NCBI GenBank assembly: GCA_965112735.1 | Contig: OZ218956.1 | Location: forward strand, 372,001 to 436,000 | Length of the DNA: 64,000 nucleotides | Origin: Phaeosaccion multiseriatum | Taxonomy: Eukaryota; Ochrophyta, other classes | Reading direction: 5' to 3' | In this document: in pieces, positions 34,850 through 45,161 of the stretch | How positions within the stretch are numbered: the stretch's first letter is position 1 | Layout: every line of letters starts with the position of its first letter | The notes under the pieces: model-generated | What the model was told of the DNA's origin: nothing | Database searches by the model: none | The model's input: the letters and a program-made list of their open reading frames with translations, nothing else | Translations under genes and position numbers: made by a program

Positions 34850-34972
34850 GGCGTACTCCATTTTCAACGAAGTAGAATAGAACGAAGACGGATTCCCTTC
34901 CCCTCGAAGGGCCAAGCCCATGTACATTGGGACAGAACTACACGAACAACAAGTACACGAACACACAAACAC

Positions 34973-35052
<80 letters not shown>

Positions 35053-35555
35053 CTCCAGCTTCTGTGAGTCCCTTGGTGAACAAGCCCGGATCCCCGAGGA
35101 TTGCCTCTGAAACCATCACCCCATCACAGCCCGTCTCCTCCATGCAGCGGTGCACGTCCTCCACGCAAGAGATGCCCCCGTTGGCGAACACAGGAACGGG
35201 GACGGCCTCCTGAGGGGAAGGAGAGGAGGAACGCACAGAGGGCAGAGGATGGGGGAGCGGATGGGGCAGCGGAACCAAGGGCAGGGGCAGGGCGGAGGTA
35301 TCAGAGCTTCGTTTCGTGCTGCTTACTTAAGAGAGGCTGACTCACTGGGTCGCCGCCAAGTAGAGAGCAGGTAGGAGCTTGTTTGCCAATCCCTAATCAA
35401 CCAATCAACCAATCAATCAGTAGTCACTAGGCCCTCCCTCCATCGGGCTGCGCGACAGCTGCTACCCAAGAAGGCATGCTGTGAGAGCAGTGGGGTAGCC
35501 CCATCCCGGCAGGCAGACACGCACGCACGCACGCACACACACACACACACGCACT

Positions 35556-35600
<45 letters not shown>

Positions 35601-37118
35601 GCGCGCACACACACACATACACACACACACACCTTCAGCCTTCGGATGGCCTCCCAATCGGCGGGGCACAGGGCTTGACCCTTTTGGTGTCTATTGCGGC
35701 CATGCACAGTCACCCACACGGCTCCGGCGGCGACCAAGCGTTTCACCAGGGCCAGAGTGTCCTCGAAGCCGGATGGCAGTAGACGGATCTTCACCGTCAC
35801 AGGCACGCTCAGGCCTAACAGGAGGGCGGGTGGGGCAGCAAGTAGTGGGGCATATGATGGGCGTTCTTGTGTTTGTGTGTGTGCGTGAGAGAGAGAGAGA
35901 GAGAGAGAGAGAGGAGGAGGAGGAAGACAGGGTTCTCCTTCCCCCCGTCGTCGCCAGCGGCAAGAGGTGGGGTTCCGCTGTCTCCCCCGCCCCATACTTT
36001 TGGGATTGACTGCCGTCCTCCCAGCCGGATTGTGCCTGACTTGACCACCGTTGCCTTGCCTGCTGCCAGCCTGCAGTCTGCCAAGTCCTCACCTTCGGAC
36101 ATGGTTCTGACTACCTTCTCCAATGTGTCCGGCTCCTCCAGCAGATAGGCTCCATAACGGCCCTTCCTGGCGATGCCCTGCGGACAGCCGCAGTTGATGT
36201 CTACAGCATCTGTGTAGGGCTCCACGTACTTGGCAGCCTCTAGCATGGTATCCTGCAGGGGAGGGATGGCAGTGGATGGGGAGGGAGGGAGACGGGGAGA
36301 GGGAGAGAGTGGCCAGAGAGAGGGTGGGTGAGGGGGAGAGTGAGGGTTCGAGGAAAGGGGATAGAACAACACCGCCCCAAGAGGCTGGCACCCCCCACGC
36401 ATGATCAGGTACGCACCCACTCACCGGCTCGTGTCCGCAGAATTGCGTGACGAGGGGCCTGTCTCCCTTGACCTGCGGCTGCACGTCCTGCAGGAAGTTG
36501 GTACGTCGGTAGTGCTCCGATCGGGTGAACACCGTGCTGCTGATCATGGGGGTATAGCACAGCTGCGCCCCATAGCGACGCGTCAACAGGCTGCAAAGGG
36601 GTGTAACGCGGGTGAGAGGGGGGTAGGTGCACACGTTCAAGGGCGTCGGGGGGGGGGGTTATGGCGCACGAGGGGGGTTCGAGCTGGAGGAAAGTAGAGA
36701 GATTGGAAAATACTTTGATCATTGGAGGCTGAATAGTCCCCATCTACTTTGCTTCGTTCTGCCTTTCTAACCCTCAGCCCAGCCTTGGGTGTGCGTGTCG
36801 CGACTCCACGTCTCGGCTTGACAAAAGCCTCAAGAGCCACACAGCACCACCCTCTCACTCCTCCGCGACTTCTACCCTCAAGCATATCCTGATAAGCACT
36901 GTTCGCTCCTGTCTGAGGACGTGCGCCTCACAGTGAGCTGGCCCGGCTCCAGCTTACCGAAAGGCGAGTCCGCTCTGGTCGACCATTGGTGCTACGACGA
37001 GCCGAGGAGAGCCGATTTTCCTGAACAAATTATAACCCCTCACCCCGGAGGCCGCAATCCGCTCCTCCATCGTCAGGGAGGCTGGTGGTGGCACCGCTTG
37101 TGCTTGTGGTGTCTCCAT
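33874..37118 (-). CDS. tRNA-dihydrouridine synthase, DUS1-like
   Basis: Exons (minus): 37118-36958, 36590-36425, 36252-36093, 35814-35633, 35209-35053, 34690-34568, 34262-33874; 445 residues, in phase throughout. Signature order matches DUS1 (modifies U16/U17): [45 protein letters not shown], then [20 protein letters not shown] with the catalytic cysteine. FMN-binding elements follow: [25 protein letters not shown] and [15 protein letters not shown]. The helical domain ends [16 protein letters not shown] and [15 protein letters not shown]. The C-terminal 60 residues are Glu/Gly-rich. An alternative start is the ATG at 37070; 37118 is chosen because a stop lies just upstream. It catalyses NADPH-dependent reduction of uridine in the tRNA D-loop. 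Confidence 0.92.
34698..34715. repeat. Motif B-like copy beside DUS exon 6 acceptor
   Basis: CAGATGGCAGCAGACAGG, 8 bases upstream of the exon at 34690 on the coding strand. Confidence 0.6.
34801..34848. repeat. (GT)n microsatellite in DUS intron
   Basis: About 22 GT units on +. Together with the (AC)n run at 34977-35048 in the same intron it forms a long self-complementary pair. Confidence 0.9.
34977..35048. repeat. (AC)n microsatellite at DUS intron 5' end
   Basis: About 35 AC units; on the coding strand this is a GT run that starts at the splice donor (35052). Confidence 0.9.
36263..36281. repeat. Motif B beside DUS exon 3 acceptor
   Basis: GGGATGGCAGTGGATGGGG, 10 bases from the exon at 36252; pyrimidine orientation on the coding strand. 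Confidence 0.85.
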
Positions 37119-37343
37119 GTCTCAACGATGAGAATTTCACAGGGTGGAGGCCTCTCTCTCTCTCCTCCTTCCCCCTTCCCTCTTGCCATCTGTGACTTGG
37201 AAAAAATTCCCTCCTTTTCCCTCCTTTTCCTGGATCTTTCCCGAGAGAGAGAGAGCGAGAGCGCGCGCAAGAGCGCCTCCGATCTGCTCACACTTAGATG
37301 TAGAGGGAAAGACTTGGTCCCCAATCCCAGGAGCACCACCGCC
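37119..37343. promoter_or_regulatory. Divergent promoter, DUS / unknown gene
   Basis: 225 bases between start codons. CT-rich with GAGAGAGAGAGCGAGAGCGC near 37241-37262. Confidence 0.4.
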
Positions 37344-38339
37344 ATGTCACAAACTCATTTGGATGCGAGGATGCCTCACAATCAAATTGCTGAGCTTTTT
37401 GCCTCAGCCAAAAAGGCCAAGTCCCCTGTGGACGTACAAGCCATTAGCCGCGCTTTGTGGCATGTGGCGAATGAGTTCAACGTGATTTTGAACGACTTCA
37501 GGTCCTCCGAGCCGGCGAGACTGCGGAATCTGGGGAGAAGTCCACCGCCGACAGAAAAAGTAGGGCTTGAATTGTCTTGGGACCCCGTTTCGGAGGCCTT
37601 CCCTTCTGAGCGCGAGGACACAGGCCTCAGGTCTGACCCCGGCGGCAAATTCGCAACTCTAGCCCAGTGGCGAGACACGCCGGTGGAGGGATATGATGAC
37701 AGGGCAACCACGCTCATCACTCTCATCGTGCACGACAAGATGGAGACTCTTCATCGACTTGTCGCTGGCGGTGTCGATTTGAAGGCCTTAGTACGTCTGC
37801 CTTGCCATGTTGGAGGGGGGCTTCATGTCCTCCTTGAGGCCAATATTGCGGCTTACATTTGGCTGAACCAACTGCTTCTCTTGGGAAGCAGTCTGCCCTG
37901 GGACATCATCGACACATCGGGCTACACACCCACCCTCGCCGAAGGCGTCACCGGAGACTACTCTCGTCAGCTCGCGGCTTTTAGAGCGCTGGCGGAGTTG
38001 ACCGACGCTTACGATAATCGCTCCTTTCGCAATGCGAAGCACTTGCGGGACCTCTACATGAGCATCAGAGACAAAACGCTCGATTTGTGTGCCATCCGGA
38101 CCCTGCTAAAGGAGCGCATTTGGCCGGAGCTGGTCCGACTCTCCCACATCCTGCTCTACAACGAGGTTCAGCACCGAGCCGTGCCATTCGAATCTCTCGA
38201 GGACCCTTCCTCACCGGGGGTCCAGTACCCATACCTGCGGGTGGAGGAAGTGGTTTATGAAACGATTGGCTGGGTGCTTAGGGGCAGCATTCCACCTATC
38301 GAAGGCGTCAAGCGTCGTGACTTGTTCTCCCGCCAGTGA
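37344..38339 (+). CDS. Single-exon gene, unknown
   Basis: 331 residues without introns, unlike most neighbours. The open frame extends upstream, but the ATG at 37344 is the first after the CT-rich leader. The sequence is globular and well-mixed, not low-complexity: HNQIAELFASAKKAKSPVDV, ISRALWHVANEFNVILNDF, TLITLIVHDKMETLHRLVAG, GLHVLLEANIAAYIWLNQLL, RDLYMSIRDKTLDLCAIRTL. The segment METLHRLVAGGVDLKALV has a weak ankyrin-like look, but there is no second repeat. I do not recognise the family. An AATAAA occurs at 38414-38419. Confidence 0.7.
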   Translation: MSQTHLDARMPHNQIAELFASAKKAKSPVDVQAISRALWHVANEFNVILNDFRSSEPARLRNLGRSPPPTEKVGLELSWDPVSEAFPSEREDTGLRSDPGGKFATLAQWRDTPVEGYDDRATTLITLIVHDKMETLHRLVAGGVDLKALVRLPCHVGGGLHVLLEANIAAYIWLNQLLLLGSSLPWDIIDTSGYTPTLAEGVTGDYSRQLAAFRALAELTDAYDNRSFRNAKHLRDLYMSIRDKTLDLCAIRTLLKERIWPELVRLSHILLYNEVQHRAVPFESLEDPSSPGVQYPYLRVEEVVYETIGWVLRGSIPPIEGVKRRDLFSRQ

Positions 38340-38470
38340 GGGGAGAGGACGGAGGGGAGCGAGGCGCGCGCGTGAGCGACGCTCAGACGGGTGTGGGCGT
38401 GTGCGTGAACGTGAATAAAGTTCGCCTTGTGCCTCGTTTGATGCTGGCCCCCAGAGTGTGACGGCCATGT

Positions 38471-38550
<80 letters not shown>

Positions 38551-38913
38551 GCGTGTGCGTGTGTGTGTGTGCGTATTTGTGTGTGCGTGTGTGCGTGTCA
38601 GTCAAGCAAATGCCTGACACGTCAGGGCTATGTACATAAATCGTTATTCAATACAGTCTGGCAAAAGAGCAAGAGGAGGGGCTATATATATTCATACATA
38701 GGTATATCGATATCGGCGCAGTAGTGCTCCTCCCCCCCCCCTGTTTCCCACTCTACAAACCAAAGTGGGAGTCACACTTAACTCCCACTTTCTTACCCAT
38801 ATATGCCATTCTTTTGCTCCAAAGCTGTGGGGGTTTCTCACCCCCTGTGACCCATCCATCCATCCACCCATCTGTGTGTTCCCCGCGGCCATCGTCCACA
38901 GCCGTCGGACGCT
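38340..38913. other. Convergent intergenic region
   Basis: Holds AATAAA (38414), a (GT)n run (38466-38570), the palindrome CTGACACGTCAG (38614-38625), AT-rich TATATATATTC (38682-38692) and an 11-bp hairpin AAAGTGGGAGT/ACTCCCACTTT at about 38762-38791. No gene seen. Confidence 0.6.
38466..38570. repeat. (GT)n microsatellite
   Basis: About 100 bases of alternating GT with GC interruptions in the intergenic region. Confidence 0.9.
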
Positions 38914-40027
38914 TCACCCCGCCACGCCGCCCTCCTTCCCTCCCCGACTACCCCCTCCCCCGTCCCCCTCCTGCTCCTCCTGCTCGTCCTCCTCCTCCTC
39001 CGCATACCTGCCCACCGTGGCCTGACAGACCTCCACGAGATGCTCAAGCCTCTTGGTCACCGCGGAAGGAGCGCAAGGCATCTTTCCCGCCCGCCTACCG
39101 TACCCATACTCCTTCATACCACCCACACCGCCCTCCTCACTCCCCTGCTGCTCCCCCTCTTGCCCTCCTTCCCTCCCTCCCTCCTGACCCCCCTCCTGCT
39201 GCTCCCTCTCGAGGTGCTCGAGTTTGTTTCGAGCCTCAGTGAGGAAGTGCTGCACTGCGGCGAGCTCCTTGTCGAGCCTTCGAGCCTCGGCCTTGCTCAT
39301 GACCTCGACTTTGTTTCGATACTCCTGATATAGACGGGGTTTGTACAAGGGCAAGGGAAAGGGCAGGGGCAAGAAGGGAGACAGGGCAGGGGTAAGAGGA
39401 GGGAGAGAGGCACAAACTAGAGACATGCAGCCGGTGGGAGGGATGGATCGGGCAGTGGGGACTACAGAGGAAAGAGCTATACAGAGAGTACGGAAGGTTA
39501 GGTGGTGGGGGCAGCGGCAGGGCCCGGTCCTGACACCCACCGTCTCTCGAATGAGCAGAGCATCATCGAGGTCGTCAAGCGCGTTGGTGAGGTCTTCCCA
39601 GGCCTTGCGTCGCTCCTGGACCAGCTGCCCCACCTCGGCCTGCAGCTTGACCAACACGTGCTGGCGGAAACCAAAGCAAGCCACACATGGATTATGTGTA
39701 ATGCAGAGTCGGGGTGCGGAGAGGGGCGGGGGGGTAGGCAGAGGGCCGTGAGGCTGGGAGGAAGGAGTAGAGTAGGTATATGGGCAGACAGGCATATAGG
39801 CACACAAAGAGGCATATGGGGCGCAGGAACGCAGGCAGGCTTATGGACAGGCATCCGTAAAAGCGTACAGGCAGGTAGGCAGGCCGGCACATGGGCAAGC
39901 AGGCAGGCAGGCAAATGGGCTGGCCGCGGTACCTGAAAGTCCTTCCGGTGCCTGCTGCCACTGCTGGCGCTGCCCCCCTCGTAGATCCAGTCCTCCGCCT
40001 CCTCCAGCTTCAGCAGCATGGCCTGTA

Positions 40028-40081
<54 letters not shown>

Positions 40082-42057
40082 TCGTCAGGAGTAGTGAGAG
40101 GTATGAGAGAGGTGGGGAGAGGGGCGCTGTCAGCGCGTGAGGGCCACTCACTACACGGAAGGACACACACACGCACGCACGCACACACATACGCACACAC
40201 GCACGCGTACACGCGCACGTACGCACGCAAGCATGCGCGCAAACACACACACACACACACACTTCGCCGCCTCCCCCTCGGCCGTGGGGTGGCCTCACAC
40301 TCACCTTTGCCTCTTCCTCCGTGACGTAGGGAGCGTACCCACCGCCTGCCTCGCTGAGCTTCTCCCGTGCGGCGTAGATGTGGTCCTCCAGCGCGTTTCG
40401 AGCGTCGCCAGCCTCTCGGACCATCTGTGAGGGCCGGGGGGGAGGAGCAAGGGGTGGGGAGGGGAGGGGAGGGGAGGGGGGGGAGGAATGAGGGGCGGGA
40501 GGGGGGCCACGGGCGAAGTGTCAGCGAGACGAGACTGGAGCAGACGGGAACAGCAGAGGGGAGGCAGGAAGGAGCGAGGGAGCTAGGAGCTCTTATTGAG
40601 GTGGAGGGTCAGCGAGGAGGGAAGGAGGGGAGGGAGGGAGAGCGTCAGCGGAGCGGCGGGGTCCCGTCCGACATGTGAGCTACCGAGAAATGTCCTGACA
40701 CCAGCAATCCCCCTCCCCCTGCAGGTCCCCGTACCTCGTCCTGTGCTGCCAGCCTGTGCTCCTTGGTGAGAGCTTCGCTGAGTGCAGGCCCCGCGATGGC
40801 GTCACTGTGTGTGTGTCGCACGCTCAGCCCGCGGGAGGTCACCTCAATGTACACCTCCTCCTCCTCTGCTGCTGCTGCTGCTGCTGCTGTTGCTGTATCA
40901 CTAACTGCTGCTGCTACTGACCCCGGCCCCGACCTTGCTGCCTGCGCTTCTGATGCACTCCCTTCTTCGCTGTTCCGTTCTGCTCCCTCCCCGCCCGCCG
41001 CCTCGTCTCCACCCCCTTGTTCCTCTATTGGCTTGGCAACTTTCCGCTCTGTCTCCAGCACGGCGCTTGTCACCGAGGCAACCCCTCCTTCGTCCACGCT
41101 AATGTCGAGACAAACGTAGCCCGCTACAGGCCTGCTACTACTTTTAGTACTACTGCTGCTGCTTTCACTTCTACGACTACTGCTACTACTACTACTACTA
41201 CTGCTGCTGCTACTACTACTGCGGCTGCTACTACTGCTACTACTACTACTACTAACCCTACTTGGGCCCGGGTCGGTCCACCCCAAGTCCTTCCCCCTCA
41301 CCGCAAAGCTCGACACCACCCTTCCAGACACATCGTCCTCAACATCGACCACCACTTCCCATACCGGTCCCGCTCCGGCTCCGCCTCCAGTCCCCTTGGA
41401 GACAGAGGGAGGAGGAAGCAGCACATCGAGGTTTAGGGGCACTCTCACCACTTGTGTCAGCGGCACTGGCGTCCTTGCGCCCCACCGGAGTCGGCCTTCA
41501 GAGCCGGGCACGGTCTTTCCACCGTTTCCGCTGCTTTGTGGAGACGAAGACTCCCATAAGGACCGTGCTGCCTTGTCGCCAACTGCTTCTGTATCACCAA
41601 CTGCTGCATCATCAACTGCTGCGCTAGAGCTCCTAGAACTAGAGCCAGAAGAAGGCAGTGCCACAACTCGGAAGCTGAGGGATAGACCCAGAGAAGGCGG
41701 AAGGCGCTCCTTCACCGTGAAGGGTCGCATCTTGAAGAGCGAGCTCTGCTGAGCCGCGGCGAGGGCACACCCCTTGGCCACGCTCTCTGCGCTATTCATC
41801 GTACGCTCGACCTTGGCGGCTCCGAAGACGTCCTCAATGGCGTTACGGAAAAGCGGAATGTACGAGCCTGGGGAGGGGGAGGAGGTGGGGAAGGGAGGGG
41901 GTGAAGACCGGGGTTCAAGGGAGAGCAAGTGGGGGGACGGGTGGTGGTCTGGCTGCACGACTCGGAGCAAGTCGTGCCCACTGACTGCGAGTGTACATTC
42001 GATGTCGACTTCATGTATGGACTCGATATTGATAAGGCCAAATAAACTGAAAACTGA

Positions 42058-42088
<31 letters not shown>

Positions 42089-42700
42089 CACACGTACCTC
42101 CCCCGAGCAGCTCCACCCTCCCCACCCCGCTTGGCCCCACCCCCGCGTCCTTCAGCGCCGCCGAACACGCCTCTCGCACATCCTCCCTCAGGCCCAGGCA
42201 CAAGCGCTCCATCTCCTCCCTCGCTATAGTCACGCTCAGGTCAGCGTCGCCGTCCAGGCACTCCACAGACAGAGGCGCCGCGGAGTTGGCGCTGAGCGTC
42301 TTCACCACACGGGCGATGGCAGTCTAGGGGTGCGTGGGTGGGTGTGTGGGTGTGTGGGTGGGTACGGGTAGGAGGAGCAAGAGTGAGGGCGTGATTGCGT
42401 GCATGGGTACCTCCCTCCCTTCCTCCCTTCCTCCCTTCCTCCCTCCCTCCTTCCCTCCCTCCCTCCCGTCCTCACCATGAGCCTGTGAGTCGGTCTTGGT
42501 GCACCCCGTATGCGCATGCCCTTTGTCTGCGGCATGTCGTCGCACACATGGTCAAACACACGCCCCTCCACGCTCGCCACCCCGCAGCCCTTGGCGTACG
42601 CACGTCCCTGTATCACCAACCCGTGGGCTGTAAACGACGCCAGTGTGACCTGACACGAGGAGGCAAGAGAAGGAGAGGGAGAGAGGGACGGACAGAGAAG

Positions 42701-42749
<49 letters not shown>

Positions 42750-44630
42750 CGAGAGAGAGAACTTGTTGGCTTAGCTTAGGGAAGGGGGGGCTTGGGCTGC
42801 TGACGGATACATTAATTATCGTGAGGAACTGCGCTTCCCCACCAAGACGCGAGGTCAGATAGAGGACTGATAGCAGTCACTCTGAAAAGGGCCCTCATCC
42901 GCCCCTTGGGCATGGACGGGAGCGTACAGGTACAACAGTAGTCTATTGGTTTCGTTGTTTCGGTTGGCGACGGCATGCACTCGGCGAAGGAGCACCAACC
43001 GCCTTTCCTCTTCGATTCACCGTCGCTCAAAACTCACCCAACTCACTCACCTGCGTAGCGCTGTGCCCCACGTCCACGAAGGCCACTACTGAGTCCGCCT
43101 CCTCATGCTCAGCCGGTCTTCCATCCCCTCTGCTGCCACTGACGCTTGGCGACGACTGCTCGGATGCAGAGGTTCCCCGTTTGAGGATACCGTAGCAAAG
43201 GGCAATGGCGGTCCCCTCATTCATGAGGCCGTGTAGAGGGATGCCCTGCGGATGGGCAGGGACTTCGCGGTGGATGGAGGCGCCGTCCAACACGGCACGG
43301 CGCTGAGAGAGGGAGGAAAGGAAGGACAGAGGGGCAAGGTGAAGACGAGGTGAGCGCGCGGGGCAGAGAGGAGAGGAGGGTGTGAGCATGCTGCCGTGGA
43401 ATCAACGGTGATGGTGCTGGCGGCGGAAAGTCGATGCCGGTAGCTTGAGAGTGAAGCTTCGCAACGTAACGAAGAGAGGTCCGACGATCAGACAGCACGT
43501 TCACATGGCGAGACTGCGGTGCAGGGGGAGGAAGCGTCTACCCTGCCTGTGACGGTTCGTCAGGCACTCACTCCCTTCATGAGTCGACGCACCTGCTGTC
43601 GGGTAAAGTAACTGGGGACTCCACAGACCACGCAGGAGCTCCTCCCCGAGCCGCTGCGCTCCACCCTTCGATGCAGGTGGGCCATGATCATTCCCAGCAC
43701 CTCGCACGGCCTAAGGAAGGCAGTAGAAGGCAGCGGAAGTCTTTTACGCAGAGGAAGGATGGGTATCGAACATCTCCCTCTCTCTCTCTCTCTCTCTTAT
43801 CTCCCTACCTCCATCTCCCGACCTCTCTCTCCCTCCATGTCCCTCTCTCCCTCCATCTCTCCCTCCCTCTCTCCCTCCCTCTCTCTTATCCTGTCTCACA
43901 CCTGAGCTCCAGCTGCTGTCCTTGTATATGCTCCACAACGACGTCCCCCACGCCTTCCTTTAATGTGTACAGCCTTGGCACGGAGTTCCACCACTCTCTG
44001 CCCTTCTGTATCGCCCCTCTGCTGCCATCCTCTGGCCGCCCCTCCTCGGTCTGCTCCTCCTCCAGCAGTATCTGGTGAGTCGCGACGAGCAGAGGAATCG
44101 AGGTAACAGGAGCGGGGGCGTAGGGGACGTAGGGGGCGTAGGGGTTCGATAATCGGGGTTTGAAGCCGATGTGCACGTTCGTGCGAAGGCAAAAAGCGGG
44201 CCATTCGACCCCTACACATCCCCCCACTGACCTTGAAATTGGTTATCAAGTTGTTGGGCTTGACCGCAGGTTGCGTGGACGTGTATTCGCCCAGCAAGCG
44301 CCTTTCGCCATCAAAGTATATTGCGGAAGGCGTCTGGCGCTCGCTCACACCGTTGAGCACCACGTCCACTCCTCCTCGGTTGGCCACGGCCGTGACGCCG
44401 TTATGGTTGCCGAGATCCAGCCCCCAGACCAGGGGCTTCTGTGACCCGGCGGAAGCTGCGGCCGCCGATGCTGCTGTGGCGGAAAGCGACCCTGCATCTG
44501 CCCAGCTGCCGCGAGACAGGGCGAGGGGAATGAGGAGTGGGTGAGAGACAAACAGGCGACCCCGCCGCCGCCAACGCCGCTGTTGCTGCTGCTTCTGCTT
44601 CTTCTGTGTCCGCTGGAGAGGTCGCCGCAT
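38914..44630 (-). CDS. Hsp110 / Sse-type Hsp70 co-chaperone
   Basis: Exons (minus): 44630-44232, 44071-43902, 43710-43572, 43302-43051, 42649-42476, 42323-42098, 41867-40735, 40424-40305, 40022-39933, 39660-39541, 39324-38914; 1077 residues. The nucleotide-binding domain is recognisable: VWGLDLGNHNGVTAVANRGG, NGVSERQTPSAIYFDGERR, VLGMIMAHLHRRVE, RRAVLDGAS, GLMNEGTAIALCYGIL, VVAFVDVGHSATQ and RNAIEDVFGAAKVERTM. The C-terminal helical region has RNALEDHIYAAREKL, LEEAEDWIYEGG and EDLTNALDDLDDAL. The RGGVDVVLNGVS start and the long acidic/Ser-rich insert fit Hsp110, a nucleotide-exchange factor and holdase for Hsp70. The first 50 residues are basic, then SHPLLIPLAL; this could be an ER-type signal, as in HYOU1, but is not certain. 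The insert in exon 7 contains four motif A units. Confidence 0.9.
40026..40080. repeat. (CAT)n microsatellite beside Hsp110 acceptor
   Basis: About 17 ATC units in the intron, 4 bases upstream (coding strand) of the exon at 40022. Confidence 0.9.
40893..40910 (+). repeat. Motif A copy in Hsp110 insert (AVSDTA)
   Basis: CTGTATCACTAACTGCTG (one change) within a CTG run that encodes poly-Ala on the minus strand. Confidence 0.85.
41574..41623 (+). repeat. Three tandem motif A units in Hsp110
   Basis: Units GTCGCCAACTGCTTCT, GTATCACCAACTGCTGC and ATCATCAACTGCTGCG in a row. The minus strand reads AVDDAAVGDTEAVGDK inside the insert of the substrate-binding half. Confidence 0.9.
42063..42093. repeat. 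(CA)n at Hsp110 intron donor
   Basis: On the coding strand the intron begins GTACGTGTGTGTGTGCGTGT directly after exon 6. Confidence 0.85.
42608..42620 (+). repeat. Motif A core in Hsp110 ATPase domain
   Basis: CTGTATCACCAAC, read GLVIQG on the minus strand, at a place where the Hsp70 fold has a beta-strand. It may be a chance match or a partial copy. Confidence 0.45.
42715..42762. repeat. (GA)n run in Hsp110 intron
   Basis: GAGAGAGA tract in the 42650-43050 intron. Confidence 0.85.
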
Positions 44631-45161
44631 CGTGGTCACACGACGCTCTCTTTTTTTTTTCACTGATCGAACACTTGGCAAAGGTGTGGTGCGGAAATCT
44701 CAAACTCAAACCTTTGTCAGCTGTGAGCCGGAGCAGGTAGAACCCGGCGTGCGCGCCCATCCCCCTTGCTTCCTCTCCTTCCTCTCCCACTCCTATATCT
44801 TGTTCATCTTATGGTGCTACAGCCTCTTCAGCCGCAGTGGTATGTGATCTGCTGCGTCTTGGTGTTTCTTTCGCCTTCCCTCGCCGGTAAAAAGTGAGGC
44901 CCGTGCTTACTTTACTCTTCCCTGCGCGCTCTGCTGCTGTTACTGCTGCACCTCCTGCTCCTTATCCTTGCAGTTTCTCTTGTCTTTATTCCCAGATATC
45001 AGACCGGCCTGAGGCACTGTGGTGCAGAGCGTTATAACGGGAACACAGGCAGCTGAGAGCAACATTACAAGATGTAAATGATGGAAGGGAGTCGAAGGAG
45101 CGGCAGTATTTAGTGATAGCAGCGGCAGCGGCCCCCTTTCAATGTGTTTCACACCAACGCC
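44631..45161. promoter_or_regulatory. Divergent promoter, Hsp110 / GT61 gene
   Basis: 531 bases between start codons, with a T10 run at 44650-44660. I saw no perfect heat-shock element triplet. A non-coding 5' exon for the GT61 gene is possible. Confidence 0.4.

Noticed and set aside
35770-35785. Motif B-like GGATGGCAGTAGACGG in the DUS gene
   Set aside because: It lies inside the conserved coding segment KIRLLPSG, so a chance match is the simpler explanation.
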